A stretch of 64,000 nucleotides of DNA from Murimonas intestini. GTDB taxonomy: Bacteria; Bacillota; Clostridia; Lachnospirales; Lachnospiraceae. Position 1 is the first letter of the stretch. Every line of letters begins with the position of its first letter. Location: positions 150,180-214,179 of the forward strand of contig NZ_JANKBI010000008.1 in NCBI RefSeq assembly GCF_024622195.1, read 5' to 3'. Below the pieces are notes generated by a model that saw nothing but the letters and a program-made list of their open reading frames with translations, had not been told where the DNA came from and ran no database searches. This document shows positions 54,006-62,329 of the stretch, in pieces. The position numbers were made by a program, and so were the translations under genes.

Positions 54006-55051
54006 ACCGACGCCTCCTTCCTGGGCCTTGTGTAAACGCCCTCAGGCGGCTTTACCTCACTTGCCCTCTCGTCCATAAGCCAGCACTTTGACACATGGCC
54101 GTCTGAACATTTATAATATCCCGGCTCTTCCTTCAGGCAGGCTTCCAGGCAGTATTCACACCTAGCTGCGAAAGCACAGCCCCTGGGCGGGGCAAACAGG
54201 TCCGGAGGCGTGCCCGGTATGGAATACAGCTCCTCCTTTACCTCCTGGATCATGTTCGGCATAGCACCCAGAAGCCCCCATGTATATGGATGGCTGGGAT
54301 TGTAGAAAACCTGCTGGGCTGTGCCGGCTTCTATGATCTGGCCCGCGTACATAACGCTGATCCTGTCAGCCATGCTGGCCACAACCCCCAGATCATGAGT
54401 CACAAGTATAATAGCCGTCCCTGTCTTTTTCTGAAGGTCACGCATCAGCTTTAATATCTGCGCCTGCATTGTCACATCCAAGGCCGTAGTGGGTTCATCA
54501 GCAAACAGAATAGACGGATTGCAGCTGATAGCCATGGCGATCATGACCCTCTGGCGCTGTCCCCCTGACAATGTATGAGGATACCGTTTGTAGATCGCAG
54601 CCGGATTGGGCAGCCCTACCTGGGTCAGCATTTCTATAGCTGTTTTTTCAGCCTGAGCCCTGCTTACCTTCTGGTGCTTGATGATCCCTTCACAGAGCTG
54701 CCTCCCGATCCTCATAGTCGGATTCAGCCCTGTCATGGAGTCCTGGAATATCATGGAGAATTCCCTGCCTCTGTATTTCTCCATCTCTTTATCTGATTTC
54801 GTTGTCATTTCTTCGCCCTTATAGCGGACGCTGCCGGATTTCAGCCTGGCGGGAGGCATATCCAGAAGCTGCATGACCATCTTCATGCTCACAGACTTGC
54901 CGCTGCCGGACTCACCTACGATAGCCAGCGTCTCACCCTCATCCAGGTGGAAGCCCACTCCCCTGACAGCCTGCACCTCACCTGCATATGTATCAAAAGA
55001 AACTGCCAGATTCTCTACCTCAAGCAGATGTCCTTTCTTGTCGCTCATCAT
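54002..55051 (-). CDS. oppD: Oligopeptide ABC transporter ATPase, OppD-like
   Basis: A 349-residue ATPase. Walker A G-E-S-G-S-G-K-S-V near 47, signature L-S-G-G-Q-R-Q-R near 165, Walker B I-L-F-A-D-E-P near 184, and a cysteine-bearing tail C-A-F-A-A-R-C-E-Y-C. Start ATG or the next codon, also ATG, behind GGGAGG. Follows OppC by 15 bases. Confidence 0.95.
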   Translation of the reverse strand: MMSDKKGHLLEVENLAVSFDTYAGEVQAVRGVGFHLDEGETLAIVGESGSGKSVSMKMVMQLLDMPPARLKSGSVRYKGEEMTTKSDKEMEKYRGREFSMIFQDSMTGLNPTMRIGRQLCEGIIKHQKVSRAQAEKTAIEMLTQVGLPNPAAIYKRYPHTLSGGQRQRVMIAMAISCNPSILFADEPTTALDVTMQAQILKLMRDLQKKTGTAIILVTHDLGVVASMADRISVMYAGQIIEAGTAQQVFYNPSHPYTWGLLGAMPNMIQEVKEELYSIPGTPPDLFAPPRGCAFAARCEYCLEACLKEEPGYYKCSDGHVSKCWLMDERASEVKPPEGVYTRPRKEASV

Positions 55052-55066
55052 TTATCTTCCTCCCTA

Positions 55067-55999
55067 TCAGTTTCTCAGATGCGGATCCATAGCGTCTCTC
55101 AGACTGTTCCCGAACAGGTAGAACGCAAGTATTGTCACGCTTATAATAACGCCCGGGATAAACAGCTGGTACGGATACTGCCTGAACACCTTCTGCCCTG
55201 TCTGGGCCAGCTGGCCCCAGGATGTCATGGGTGAGGCCACGCCAAGGCCTATAAAGCTTAAGTAAGCTTCCATAAAAATGGCTGCCGGTATCATACTCGT
55301 CAGGCTCACCACCTGCTGTCCCAGGATATTTGGAAGGATAGATGAAAATATCTGGTGCAGCCCGCTTCCGCCCAGTGTCCTGGATGCAAGCACGAATTCC
55401 CTGTTCTTAAACTGAAGCATCCTTCCCCTCACCGACCTGGCAGTGCCCATCCAGCCTGATATGGCTATAGCTATGACGATAGAACCAGGACCAGCTCCCA
55501 AAAAGAGCATGATAAGGGTTATATACACCAGATCAGGTATACATGCCCCCACATCTATAATACGCATGATCACCATATCCACCCAGCCGCCGAAGTAGCC
55601 GGAGATACCTCCGATCAAAGTTCCCACGATCATTGGCACCACGGCGCCGCCGAATCCAATGAGCAGGGATATCCTGGCGCCCACCCAGATGCGCGCCCAC
55701 AAATCTCTTCCTGCCTGGTCTGTTCCGAACCAGTGCGCTGCCGACGGTCCTTCATTCAAATGGGACAGATTCGTAGAATCATAGGAGTACTGACTGAGCA
55801 GGGGGGCCAGAACCGCCATGGCAATGACGATCAGCAGATAGACCATGCAGATGATCGCCACCTTGTCTGTCTTCAGGCGGCGCCACACGTCCTTCCAGTA
55901 GCTGATGGACGGGCGTGCGATCACATCAGAATCCATGCCGCGGTCCACCCGCACAAAATCACTTGCAGACACACAGCTGTTTTTCACTTCTTCATTCAT
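55067..55999 (-). CDS. oppC: Oligopeptide ABC transporter permease, OppC-like
   Basis: A 310-residue permease with about six spans. Start at 55999, ten bases after the OppB stop behind GAGGTGG; eight in-frame codons before it overlap OppB and are dropped. The periplasmic segment after span 1 carries F-G-T-D-Q-A-G-R-D, diagnostic for DppC/OppC, and the ATPase-docking loop reads R-E-F-V-L-A-S-R-T-L-G. Confidence 0.95.
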   Translation of the reverse strand: MNEEVKNSCVSASDFVRVDRGMDSDVIARPSISYWKDVWRRLKTDKVAIICMVYLLIVIAMAVLAPLLSQYSYDSTNLSHLNEGPSAAHWFGTDQAGRDLWARIWVGARISLLIGFGGAVVPMIVGTLIGGISGYFGGWVDMVIMRIIDVGACIPDLVYITLIMLFLGAGPGSIVIAIAISGWMGTARSVRGRMLQFKNREFVLASRTLGGSGLHQIFSSILPNILGQQVVSLTSMIPAAIFMEAYLSFIGLGVASPMTSWGQLAQTGQKVFRQYPYQLFIPGVIISVTILAFYLFGNSLRDAMDPHLRN

Positions 56000-56009
56000 T
56001 TTTGCCACC

Positions 56010-56930
56010 TCACTTCGCCACACGGATTCTCGGGTCTACCAGACCATAGATCAGGTCGACCAGGAAATTAGCCACTACCACAAATATTCCCAGGAATACT
56101 GTCAGTCCCAGAGTCATAGAGTAGTCCAGAGACTGCACTGACGTCACAAAGTACGCTCCTATGCCCGGAATAGAAAATATATTTTCTACTACAAAGGATC
56201 CCATGAGGATACCCACGATCTCCATTCCCATAGTGGGAATCATGGGAATGATCGCATTTCTTATCTGATGCCTCCAGACTATCTCCCTGGCGGATAGCCC
56301 CTTTGCCTTGGCTGTCTTTACATAATCCTCACTCATTACCTCAAACATCAGCGTCCTCATAGATCTTGTCCTGCCTGCAATGCTGCCAAAGCTTAAGGTC
56401 AGCACAGGAAGCACGGTGTAGCTCCACCCTCTCCATCTGGATACAGGGAACCAGCCCAGCTTGATGGCAAATAAGTACTGGAACAGGGATGCCACGATAA
56501 ATACCGGCACCGACACGCCCAGCACTGAAAATGCCACCAGTCCATAGTCCACAGCAGTGCCGTGCTTTCTGGCTGCAAGGATGCCGAACAGCAGTCCCAG
56601 GGGAAGAGAGACAAGCCACGACATAATTCCCAGCATGGCGGAGACAGGAAACTTTTCCGCGATGATTCCATTCACGGACTGCCCCGGATTCTTCAGAGAA
56701 TATCCGAAATCGCCGTGAAGAAGGTTTTTCATAAAAGTCCCGTACTGCTCCAGGATGGGACGGTCCAGGCCATAGTAGGCCAGCATCTTTTCCTTTGTCT
56801 CAACACTCATGATCCTTTCTGTTGAAAAAGGATCGCCCGGGAGGGCATGTATCAGGAAAAAACTGCAGGTAGCGATCAGCCAGACCGTAACCAGGGAAAT
56901 CACTACCCTCTGCAAAATGTATTTTTTCAT
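56010..56930 (-). CDS. oppB: Oligopeptide ABC transporter permease, OppB-like
   Basis: A 306-residue permease. The first span follows the start directly; G-D-P-F near 32 and L-D-R-P near 55 are typical of DppB/OppB, and the docking loop reads E-D-Y-V-K-T-A-K-A-K-G. Pairs with OppC. It follows OppA after a 130-base gap holding two hairpins. Confidence 0.95.
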   Translation of the reverse strand: MKKYILQRVVISLVTVWLIATCSFFLIHALPGDPFSTERIMSVETKEKMLAYYGLDRPILEQYGTFMKNLLHGDFGYSLKNPGQSVNGIIAEKFPVSAMLGIMSWLVSLPLGLLFGILAARKHGTAVDYGLVAFSVLGVSVPVFIVASLFQYLFAIKLGWFPVSRWRGWSYTVLPVLTLSFGSIAGRTRSMRTLMFEVMSEDYVKTAKAKGLSAREIVWRHQIRNAIIPMIPTMGMEIVGILMGSFVVENIFSIPGIGAYFVTSVQSLDYSMTLGLTVFLGIFVVVANFLVDLIYGLVDPRIRVAK

Positions 56931-56957
56931 AGGTATACCTCGCCTTTTATGTAACAG

Positions 56958-57010
56958 AAAGAGGGACCCGGGGCATCAAATGCCAAACTATAATGCCAGG
57001 TATCCCTCTT
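56958..57010 (-). terminator. Stem-loop between oppA and oppB
   Basis: AGAGGGA...TCCCTCT outer arms enclose a GGCATC-AAA-TGCC inner hairpin. On the minus strand TTTCTG follows. Likely a partial terminator or stabilising stem, as in the sugar importers. Confidence 0.6.
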
Positions 57011-57033
57011 CAAGTTAATTCGATCATTTACAG

Positions 57034-57059
57034 GTAACTGTTCAGTGTTTTCACAGTTA
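57034..57059 (-). repeat. Partial copy of the hairpin repeat (left end)
   Basis: GTAACTGTTCAG followed by TTTTCACAGTTA reproduces the first end-hairpin of the 132-bp element with a changed loop, right after the oppA stop codon. Confidence 0.6.
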
Positions 57060-57066
57060 TTTTTTT

Positions 57067-58917
57067 CTATTTATTTACTTTGAGGTCTTTAAAGAAATAT
57101 CCGTATCCCTTCTTAGCCACACTGAAGTTTTCCACATAGTCCTGGGCAACTGTAGCCTGGCCCTGCATGTACAGCGGGCAGTATATGCCTTCATCAAGGA
57201 TAAGCTGTTCCGCCTGGTTCAGGATATCATTCTGCTCTTTTGCGTCAGTACTCTCACTGATCTTGGCGATCAGGCTGTCGTACTTTTCATTTGACCAGTA
57301 TCCCGGGTTCAGGTCGCCCCCTGTCTTGAAGTTCATTGCATTGCTGTAAGGGAAGACACCGCCCTCTGTTCCAATGACGAACATGTCAAAGGACAGGGCA
57401 TAAAAGTTTCCGATGGCTGTATTGATGGGGTACTGCTCATATTTAATACTGGTGATCCCAAGAATGCTCTTCCATGCGTCTACCATCATCTCACCCATCA
57501 GCTTGTGGTCATCGCGCTCATAGCTCATCAGTGTCATATCCGGCAGCTCGGACGCATCTGCATATCCCAGTGCCTTCAGAGCCTTGTCCAGATATTCTTT
57601 AGCTTTTTCCTCATCACCTGCAAGGGGTGCACATTCTACAGGATATTCATCTGTAACCTTCTTGCCGTTCCCATCTGTGTATACCTCTGTCGTTATCCTG
57701 TTGTAGCCGTGGAATAACGGATTTACAGCCTGGGCGATACCCTCTCTGTTCAGAGCATAACTGAGAGCCTTGCGGAAATCAGCATTTGAGAGTACTTCCT
57801 TTGCAGCCTCATTTTTCGTATTTTCATTGAAATACATAGCTTCGATTCCGTTTGAAGAGAACGGTGTAACAGCTGCCCCATCCTCTGTCATCTGGTCTAC
57901 ATACTGGCCTCCGATGGTATATATGGCGTCAATCTCACCATTTTCAAACATCGCCACCTTTGTGCCGTCGTCTGCGATCTCCATGCCTTCGATCGTCTGT
58001 ATCTGCCAGTTATCCTTAGCATCCCAGTAAGTATCATTTTTAGTAAGCACATACTTGCTGTCCAGGATCCATTCTGTACAAGTATACGGACCGCTGTACA
58101 GGGACTTGTCTACAGATGAGCCGTATGCATCCCCATACTCCTCCATCTTATCCTGGCGCAGAGGATATGGTGTGATAAAGGCAAGAACTGTGAGCAGGTC
58201 TGTCCCCGGATTTGTCACCTTTATCTCGAGAGTCTTATCATCTTTTGCCTTTACAGCTACATCTTCCCACTTACCTTCACCTGACGCATAAGCCTGCGCT
58301 CCCTCAATATATGTCAGGTAGCTCTGGTTGATCCATGCCAGTTCAGGATCCAGGTACTGTGAAAACGCATATACAAAATCATCTGCCTTAACCGGCTCCC
58401 CGTCAGACCACTTTGAATCACGCAGATAGAACGTATATGTAAGCTTGTCCTTTGATATCTCCCATCTCTCTGCCAGATCCGGCTCATATCCGTCCTCAGT
58501 AGGCCTTACCAGCCCCGCCTGGGTGAGATAATATACATCGTAATCATTATTAGAATTTGACTTTACAGGGTTCATGCCGATCAGAGAAGGACATGCCCAT
58601 ACAAATGAACCGCTTCCCGTGGCCTCAGAGCCTTCTGCTTCAGTTTTAGTTTCTGCTTCTTCTGTTTCTGCTTTAGCCGTATCCTTTGTTTCCCCGGCGG
58701 CGTCAGCAGTCTCGTTCTCAGATGCGGATTCTTTTGCATCTGCCGCTTCTGTCTCTTTTGCCGCAGAAGTCTCTGTATCATCCTCAGCTGCTTCCGTGGA
58801 TGCTTTTGTTGTTTTTGTCTTTGAAGAAGAATTATCAGATTCAAAGGTGCTGCACCCTGCAAGCAGGGATGCCGACATACTGGCCGCCAGGATCATAGAG
58901 ATCAATTTCTTTTTCAT
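57067..58917 (-). CDS. oppA: Oligopeptide-binding lipoprotein, OppA-like
   Basis: A 616-residue family 5 binding protein. Lipobox L-L-A-G-C with the cysteine at residue 21, in contrast to the sugar-binding proteins of this window. From about 25 to 100 runs an unusually long, repetitive linker of E, A, T, K and S that should hold the binding domain away from the membrane or cell wall. The mature domain has the usual E-R-W-E-I-S-K-D and S-D-G-E-P-V-K-A-D-D-F pattern. AAGGAGG precedes the start. First gene of the opp operon, with a 245-nt leader. Confidence 0.95.
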   Translation of the reverse strand: MKKKLISMILAASMSASLLAGCSTFESDNSSSKTKTTKASTEAAEDDTETSAAKETEAADAKESASENETADAAGETKDTAKAETEEAETKTEAEGSEATGSGSFVWACPSLIGMNPVKSNSNNDYDVYYLTQAGLVRPTEDGYEPDLAERWEISKDKLTYTFYLRDSKWSDGEPVKADDFVYAFSQYLDPELAWINQSYLTYIEGAQAYASGEGKWEDVAVKAKDDKTLEIKVTNPGTDLLTVLAFITPYPLRQDKMEEYGDAYGSSVDKSLYSGPYTCTEWILDSKYVLTKNDTYWDAKDNWQIQTIEGMEIADDGTKVAMFENGEIDAIYTIGGQYVDQMTEDGAAVTPFSSNGIEAMYFNENTKNEAAKEVLSNADFRKALSYALNREGIAQAVNPLFHGYNRITTEVYTDGNGKKVTDEYPVECAPLAGDEEKAKEYLDKALKALGYADASELPDMTLMSYERDDHKLMGEMMVDAWKSILGITSIKYEQYPINTAIGNFYALSFDMFVIGTEGGVFPYSNAMNFKTGGDLNPGYWSNEKYDSLIAKISESTDAKEQNDILNQAEQLILDEGIYCPLYMQGQATVAQDYVENFSVAKKGYGYFFKDLKVNK

Positions 58918-59072
58918 AGAGTTCCTCCTTGTGGTTATCTACCTGTAACGTTAATTACACTTTCCCTCCTGTATGGACCTTCTGGAAAATATTGACTTTT
59001 TATCAACTTATTCCCATGGGCGGTTTTTTGCGTCAACACTTTGCCACGTCAACGTGCAAATTTCTAATAAAA

Positions 59073-59115
59073 GACGCCAAAGGCCAATTTTTTACCGTTT
59101 GTCTCCTTTGACGCC
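59073..59115 (-). promoter_or_regulatory. Terminator-like hairpin in the oppA leader
   Basis: An 11-bp stem (GACGCCAAAGG with CCTTTGACGCC, two G-U pairs) around a 21-nt loop, followed on the minus strand by TTTTATTA. It lies 50-100 nt after the predicted transcript start and 155 nt before the oppA ATG. Further downstream, GTTGACG occurs twice and TTGC-ACGT...ACGT-GCAA can pair, which could compete with the hairpin. No T-box sequence or known riboswitch motif was recognised. Confidence 0.5.
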
Positions 59116-59169
59116 CCGTGTGCTGTCCGCTGGAATCCATCTGGACTTCTACGTGTGTTTATAATTCGG

Positions 59170-59198
59170 ATTATACAAAAACCTTTCCAATTTGTCAA
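59170..59198 (-). promoter_or_regulatory. Promoter of the opp operon
   Basis: Consensus TTGACA, 17-base spacer, TATAAT on the minus strand; start expected near 59163. Confidence 0.9.
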
Positions 59199-59250
59199 CT
59201 ATTATTTCTGCAATATTACAGTACTGTCTCTCAAGGATATAAAAAAATAC

Positions 59251-59279
59251 TTGAATTTAGCAAATAAATTGATTATAAT
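59251..59279 (+). promoter_or_regulatory. Promoter of the type I antitoxin RNA
   Basis: TTGAAT, 17-base spacer, TATAAT on the plus strand; start near 59286. Confidence 0.8.
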
Positions 59280-59285
59280 AAAGAC

Positions 59286-59391
59286 ATAAAGAAAGCACCC
59301 ACTCCAAAAGTGGATGCTCCCGATTAGATGTTAGATGTCCTTACGGACAACGCCCATCCTGTGGATCAGACAGGATGGGCATTTTATTTTC
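59286..59391 (+). ncRNA. Type I antitoxin antisense RNA
   Basis: A transcript of about 105 nt runs from the promoter at 59251-59279 to a terminator at 59352-59380 (GCCCATCCTGT...ACAGGATGGGC) followed by ATTTTATTTTC. It is complementary to the last codons and whole 3' tail of the holin-like toxin mRNA, which itself ends within the first 10-30 bases of this RNA. This convergent layout is that of known type I systems such as txpA/ratA or bsrG/SR4. Confidence 0.75.
59294..59318 (-). terminator. Terminator of the toxin mRNA
   Basis: AGCACCCACT pairs with AGTGGATGCT (one G-U) around a 5-nt loop, followed on the minus strand by TTCTTTATG. Confidence 0.7.
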
Positions 59392-59500
59392 GCTTGTTTC
59401 TCTTATCGAGAAAGGCGATCAACGCTACAATCAGGCTTCCAAAGGATATCAGCAAAGCTAATATTCCTATAAAAATCGAAACGATTTCGTATGCTGTCAT
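59384..59500 (-). CDS. Holin-like type I toxin (Hol-Tox-type), 38 residues
   Basis: A 38-residue protein: M-T-A-Y-E-I-V-S, a 22-residue hydrophobic segment with I-L-A-L-L-I-S-F-G-S-L-I-V-A-L-I, and a charged tail F-L-D-K-R-N-K-R-K. This is the layout of the putative holin-like toxin family of Firmicutes (short, one membrane span, basic tail). AAAGGAGG precedes the ATG by seven bases. A promoter (TTGAAA, 17, TAAAAT at 59591-59619) gives a leader of about 85 nt. Overproduction should damage the membrane; an antisense RNA on the other strand should repress it. It lies between the oppA leader and the amidohydrolase gene and interrupts the otherwise continuous peptide cluster. Confidence 0.85.
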   Translation of the reverse strand: MTAYEIVSIFIGILALLISFGSLIVALIAFLDKRNKRK

Positions 59501-59590
59501 GGGCGCTACCTCCTTTCCTATGTATTCCGGCATTCCGGTTTTACAATTCCGGGAGGCTGTCACTCCTGTCGTGAGTGCTTTCCTGTCATT

Positions 59591-59619
59591 ATTTTATCAT
59601 ACGTATTTTCTCATTTCAA
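59591..59619 (-). promoter_or_regulatory. Promoter of the holin-like toxin gene
   Basis: TTGAAA, 17-base spacer, TAAAAT on the minus strand, about 90 bases before the toxin ATG. Confidence 0.7.
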
Positions 59620-59669
59620 TCTATATAAGGACTTTTACAATTGTTACTGTAACATTATTACAACTTCTT

Positions 59670-60887
59670 TCACTTCTGCCTTTTGCCATCGATCCACACA
59701 TGTAAGATATTCTCTGCATCCCCCAGCACTCTGATATCCTCCAGAGGGTTTCCCTGCACCAGAATGATATCCGCCAGCCTGCCCTCTTCCAGTGTACCTG
59801 TCTGGCCGGCAGTATTCATCAGGTATGCGCCGTTTCTGGTAGCTGCCTGTATAGCTTCCATGGGCGTGTAACCGCATTCGCAGATGCCCTCCAGTTCCTT
59901 CCCAATATGTGCATAAGGTGTATTCCTGCTGTTGGAAAAGTCTGTCCCCATGGCCAGCCTCACTCCTGCTTTTCTGGCAAGCCTGTAGGATTCTCTGATG
60001 GCCCTGCCGCATGCCATGCCGCGTTCTACCATATCCGCAGGAAGGCTTGTCATTTTTGAAAAGCCCAGGGGGATATGGCAGGTGGAGACAAGTGTAATAT
60101 CTTTTTCTTTCATCATATCCACACATTCCTGATCCAGGTTCACCCCGTGCTCCACAGAATGCACGCCTGCCCTGATCGCCTGCTTTGTGCCTGCCAGCCC
60201 TGTGCAGTGGGCGGCTACATAGGAATTGCGCCTGGCTGCCTCCTCTATCATGACTTGAAGCTCTTCCTCTGAATACTGGATATCATTGGGATTATCTACT
60301 GAGGAGGAAACTCCTCCTGTAGCGCAGATCTTTATAAACTGCGCCCCCTCCCTGAACTGCGTCCTGACAGCTTTAAGGCAACCTTCCTTCCCGTCAGCCA
60401 GATAACCAATCAGGCTTTTGGCATTTACTTCCTCCACGCTCATCTCTGTGTCAGTATCTACATGACCCGCAGTGACACTGATCACCCGGCCTCCCGGCAT
60501 GATCTTTGGCCCTCTTAAAATTCCTGCCCCGACGGCCCTCTTAAGCGCCGGGCCAAACCTGCTCATATCCCTCACCCCGGTTATGCCCGCATCCACCAGT
60601 ATACCGATGTCATGGGCAGCGGCCAGAAGGCTGTCATATGCAGACCCGCCCTGCCTGTTCTGGCTCTCCTCCCCTGAGAGGTGGGCATGACAGTCGATCA
60701 TTCCCGGCATGATGGTCCCATTCTCAGCTTCGTATACCGGGTATCCGCTCAGAGGGCATCCTCTCTCCTCCCCCGCATATACGATGCGCTCCCCCTCAAC
60801 AGCCACAGCGCCTTTCTCTATACATGTGTCATGGCAGCCGTCTATCAGCCTGCCTTTTATAATGAATATATTCTCCTTTGTTTTCAT
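59670..60887 (-). CDS. Prolidase-like metal-dependent amidohydrolase
   Basis: A 405-residue amidohydrolase. Metal histidines in D-C-H-A-H-L near 58; carboxylated lysine in F-I-K-I-C-A-T-G-G-V near 176; histidines in A-A-H-C-T-G near 220 and E-H-G-V near 240; catalytic aspartate in M-G-T-D-F-S-N near 309. The motif set resembles Xaa-Pro/Xaa-Arg dipeptidases and imidazolonepropionase-like enzymes. Start at 60887 behind GGGGAGGAG; its ATG overlaps the stop of the metallopeptidase-like gene (ATGA), so the two are coupled. It probably hydrolyses dipeptides such as Xaa-Pro or an N-acylated amino acid. Confidence 0.88.
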   Translation of the reverse strand: MKTKENIFIIKGRLIDGCHDTCIEKGAVAVEGERIVYAGEERGCPLSGYPVYEAENGTIMPGMIDCHAHLSGEESQNRQGGSAYDSLLAAAHDIGILVDAGITGVRDMSRFGPALKRAVGAGILRGPKIMPGGRVISVTAGHVDTDTEMSVEEVNAKSLIGYLADGKEGCLKAVRTQFREGAQFIKICATGGVSSSVDNPNDIQYSEEELQVMIEEAARRNSYVAAHCTGLAGTKQAIRAGVHSVEHGVNLDQECVDMMKEKDITLVSTCHIPLGFSKMTSLPADMVERGMACGRAIRESYRLARKAGVRLAMGTDFSNSRNTPYAHIGKELEGICECGYTPMEAIQAATRNGAYLMNTAGQTGTLEEGRLADIILVQGNPLEDIRVLGDAENILHVWIDGKRQK

Positions 60888-62329
60888 ACTTTCTCCTCCC
60901 CGGTAAATTGGAACACTGTGCATGTCCTGTGCTCCCTTCTGGTTTTCCCCTCTGTTTCTTTCACTTTTATATTATCTCCCAGGAATGTCCCGTCCGGCAC
61001 GAAAAGGCGGCCTCTGCGCATATCTTCGTATGCAGGCCTGGAATCACAGCCCAGCATGGCGCTCAGTTCCCGGTTCCACAATTCATTTGTCACCTCAATG
61101 CCTGACTTCTGGCACTCAAGTATCTTCATGACAAGATCATCCAGACACAGTTTATTCTCTGAAGCTCTGCGTATATCTCTGTTTACAGCTGTCAGATAAA
61201 AGAACCCGCGGCCATAGTGGACCCTCATCAGCTCGCTGTCCCCGAAAGCCCTCTGCATGGGCTCGTAGTCATCAGAGTCCGCAAAAGGGTTCTCATAGTA
61301 GCGCAGTGCCCTCAGGTTCAGAACTGTGAGTGCGTCCTTTACGGACATGAGCCCGAATCTGTACGGAAGCAGAAGGCCGTAGTATTCTGCCGTCCCCTCC
61401 ACAAACCATGTCATATTTCCAAATGGTTCATCCGGCACAGTAGTCCACACATGCACCATCTCATGAGGCAGGGTCGTGAGCATATGATTATGCCAGCTGT
61501 AATTATCCCTGTCATATTCCTCTAAAAGCCCTTCAGGCAGACCGGCAAAATCGTCGATCCCGTACTTTTTATCTCTCTCATAGAGCAGGATGAAGGAGCG
61601 CGGCAGGGCCATTCCATTCATCTGTCCCCTGTCATTCCCCCTCATGAATATCCTGAAGGTCTTTCCCTCATCCCCGAAGAAGCCGGCCATCTTCTCATAC
61701 AGGCCCATAGTCCATTTGCCGATAGCCTCCCCGTCAAAGAGAGGGTTCTCATACCAGTAAAAACCGAAGTTCTCTTTTTCCTCCCTGCAGATCTTCCCTA
61801 TGTAATAGTAGCAGTATAAAAGAGCAGATGACGCCTCCTCTATGTCAATCCCGCCTTCGCCATAGGTGGTAACTGCCTCCCATCCTTCGGGGAGCTTTGA
61901 CATGTCCCAAAGAAGCCTGATCCTGTACCTGTCAGCAGTAAACTCCGGCAGAAAGGCAGTTCCCGTCCCATTAGCGCCGCTGCCCTCATACCCCATGTCG
62001 TAGGGGGGATTGCCTGTGGCCTCATGGAAATGGCAGGTATATGAAAGTGAAACACTGCCCTTTGTGTCCCTGAGTACATATGCCGCCTGGCTCCGTGTCA
62101 GAAACTTCTCTTCCTGTTCAAACATGACAGGAACCTCCCCCTTTTCATCTTCAACAACAATTTCTTCCCTGGGGCAGGTAAAGGGATACCTGATCAGGTT
62201 CTCTAATATAGTAAATAATTTTCCGCCTTTTTTTATTTCAGGCGCATCCTCCCTGATATTTACCTGCATTCCCGGTATCTTCCGGCCATCCCACAGGGGT
62301 GTCAGTCTGTATTCAAGCTCTCTCACCAA
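60884..62329 (-). CDS. HEMVH metallopeptidase-like protein, paralogue B
   Basis: A 481-residue protein. H-E-M-V-H near residue 307, again exactly 17 residues and then E in F-V-E-G-T-A-E-Y. Shared with paralogue A are F-G-F/Y-Y-W, the D-E-P-F-G turn and Y-G-R-G-F-F-Y-L-T-A. The start is a TTG or the GTG directly after it, six or nine bases after AGGAGG, inside the S10 gene (17-base overlap). The domain order is N-terminal beta-rich then gluzincin-like. Function as an aminopeptidase is inferred. Confidence 0.75.
   Translation of the reverse strand: MVRELEYRLTPLWDGRKIPGMQVNIREDAPEIKKGGKLFTILENLIRYPFTCPREEIVVEDEKGEVPVMFEQEEKFLTRSQAAYVLRDTKGSVSLSYTCHFHEATGNPPYDMGYEGSGANGTGTAFLPEFTADRYRIRLLWDMSKLPEGWEAVTTYGEGGIDIEEASSALLYCYYYIGKICREEKENFGFYWYENPLFDGEAIGKWTMGLYEKMAGFFGDEGKTFRIFMRGNDRGQMNGMALPRSFILLYERDKKYGIDDFAGLPEGLLEEYDRDNYSWHNHMLTTLPHEMVHVWTTVPDEPFGNMTWFVEGTAEYYGLLLPYRFGLMSVKDALTVLNLRALRYYENPFADSDDYEPMQRAFGDSELMRVHYGRGFFYLTAVNRDIRRASENKLCLDDLVMKILECQKSGIEVTNELWNRELSAMLGCDSRPAYEDMRRGRLFVPDGTFLGDNIKVKETEGKTRREHRTCTVFQFTGEEKV

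Noticed and set aside
59041..59170. oppA leader as a T-box riboswitch
   Set aside because: No T-box consensus or specifier-stem features were found; only a terminator-like hairpin is supported.
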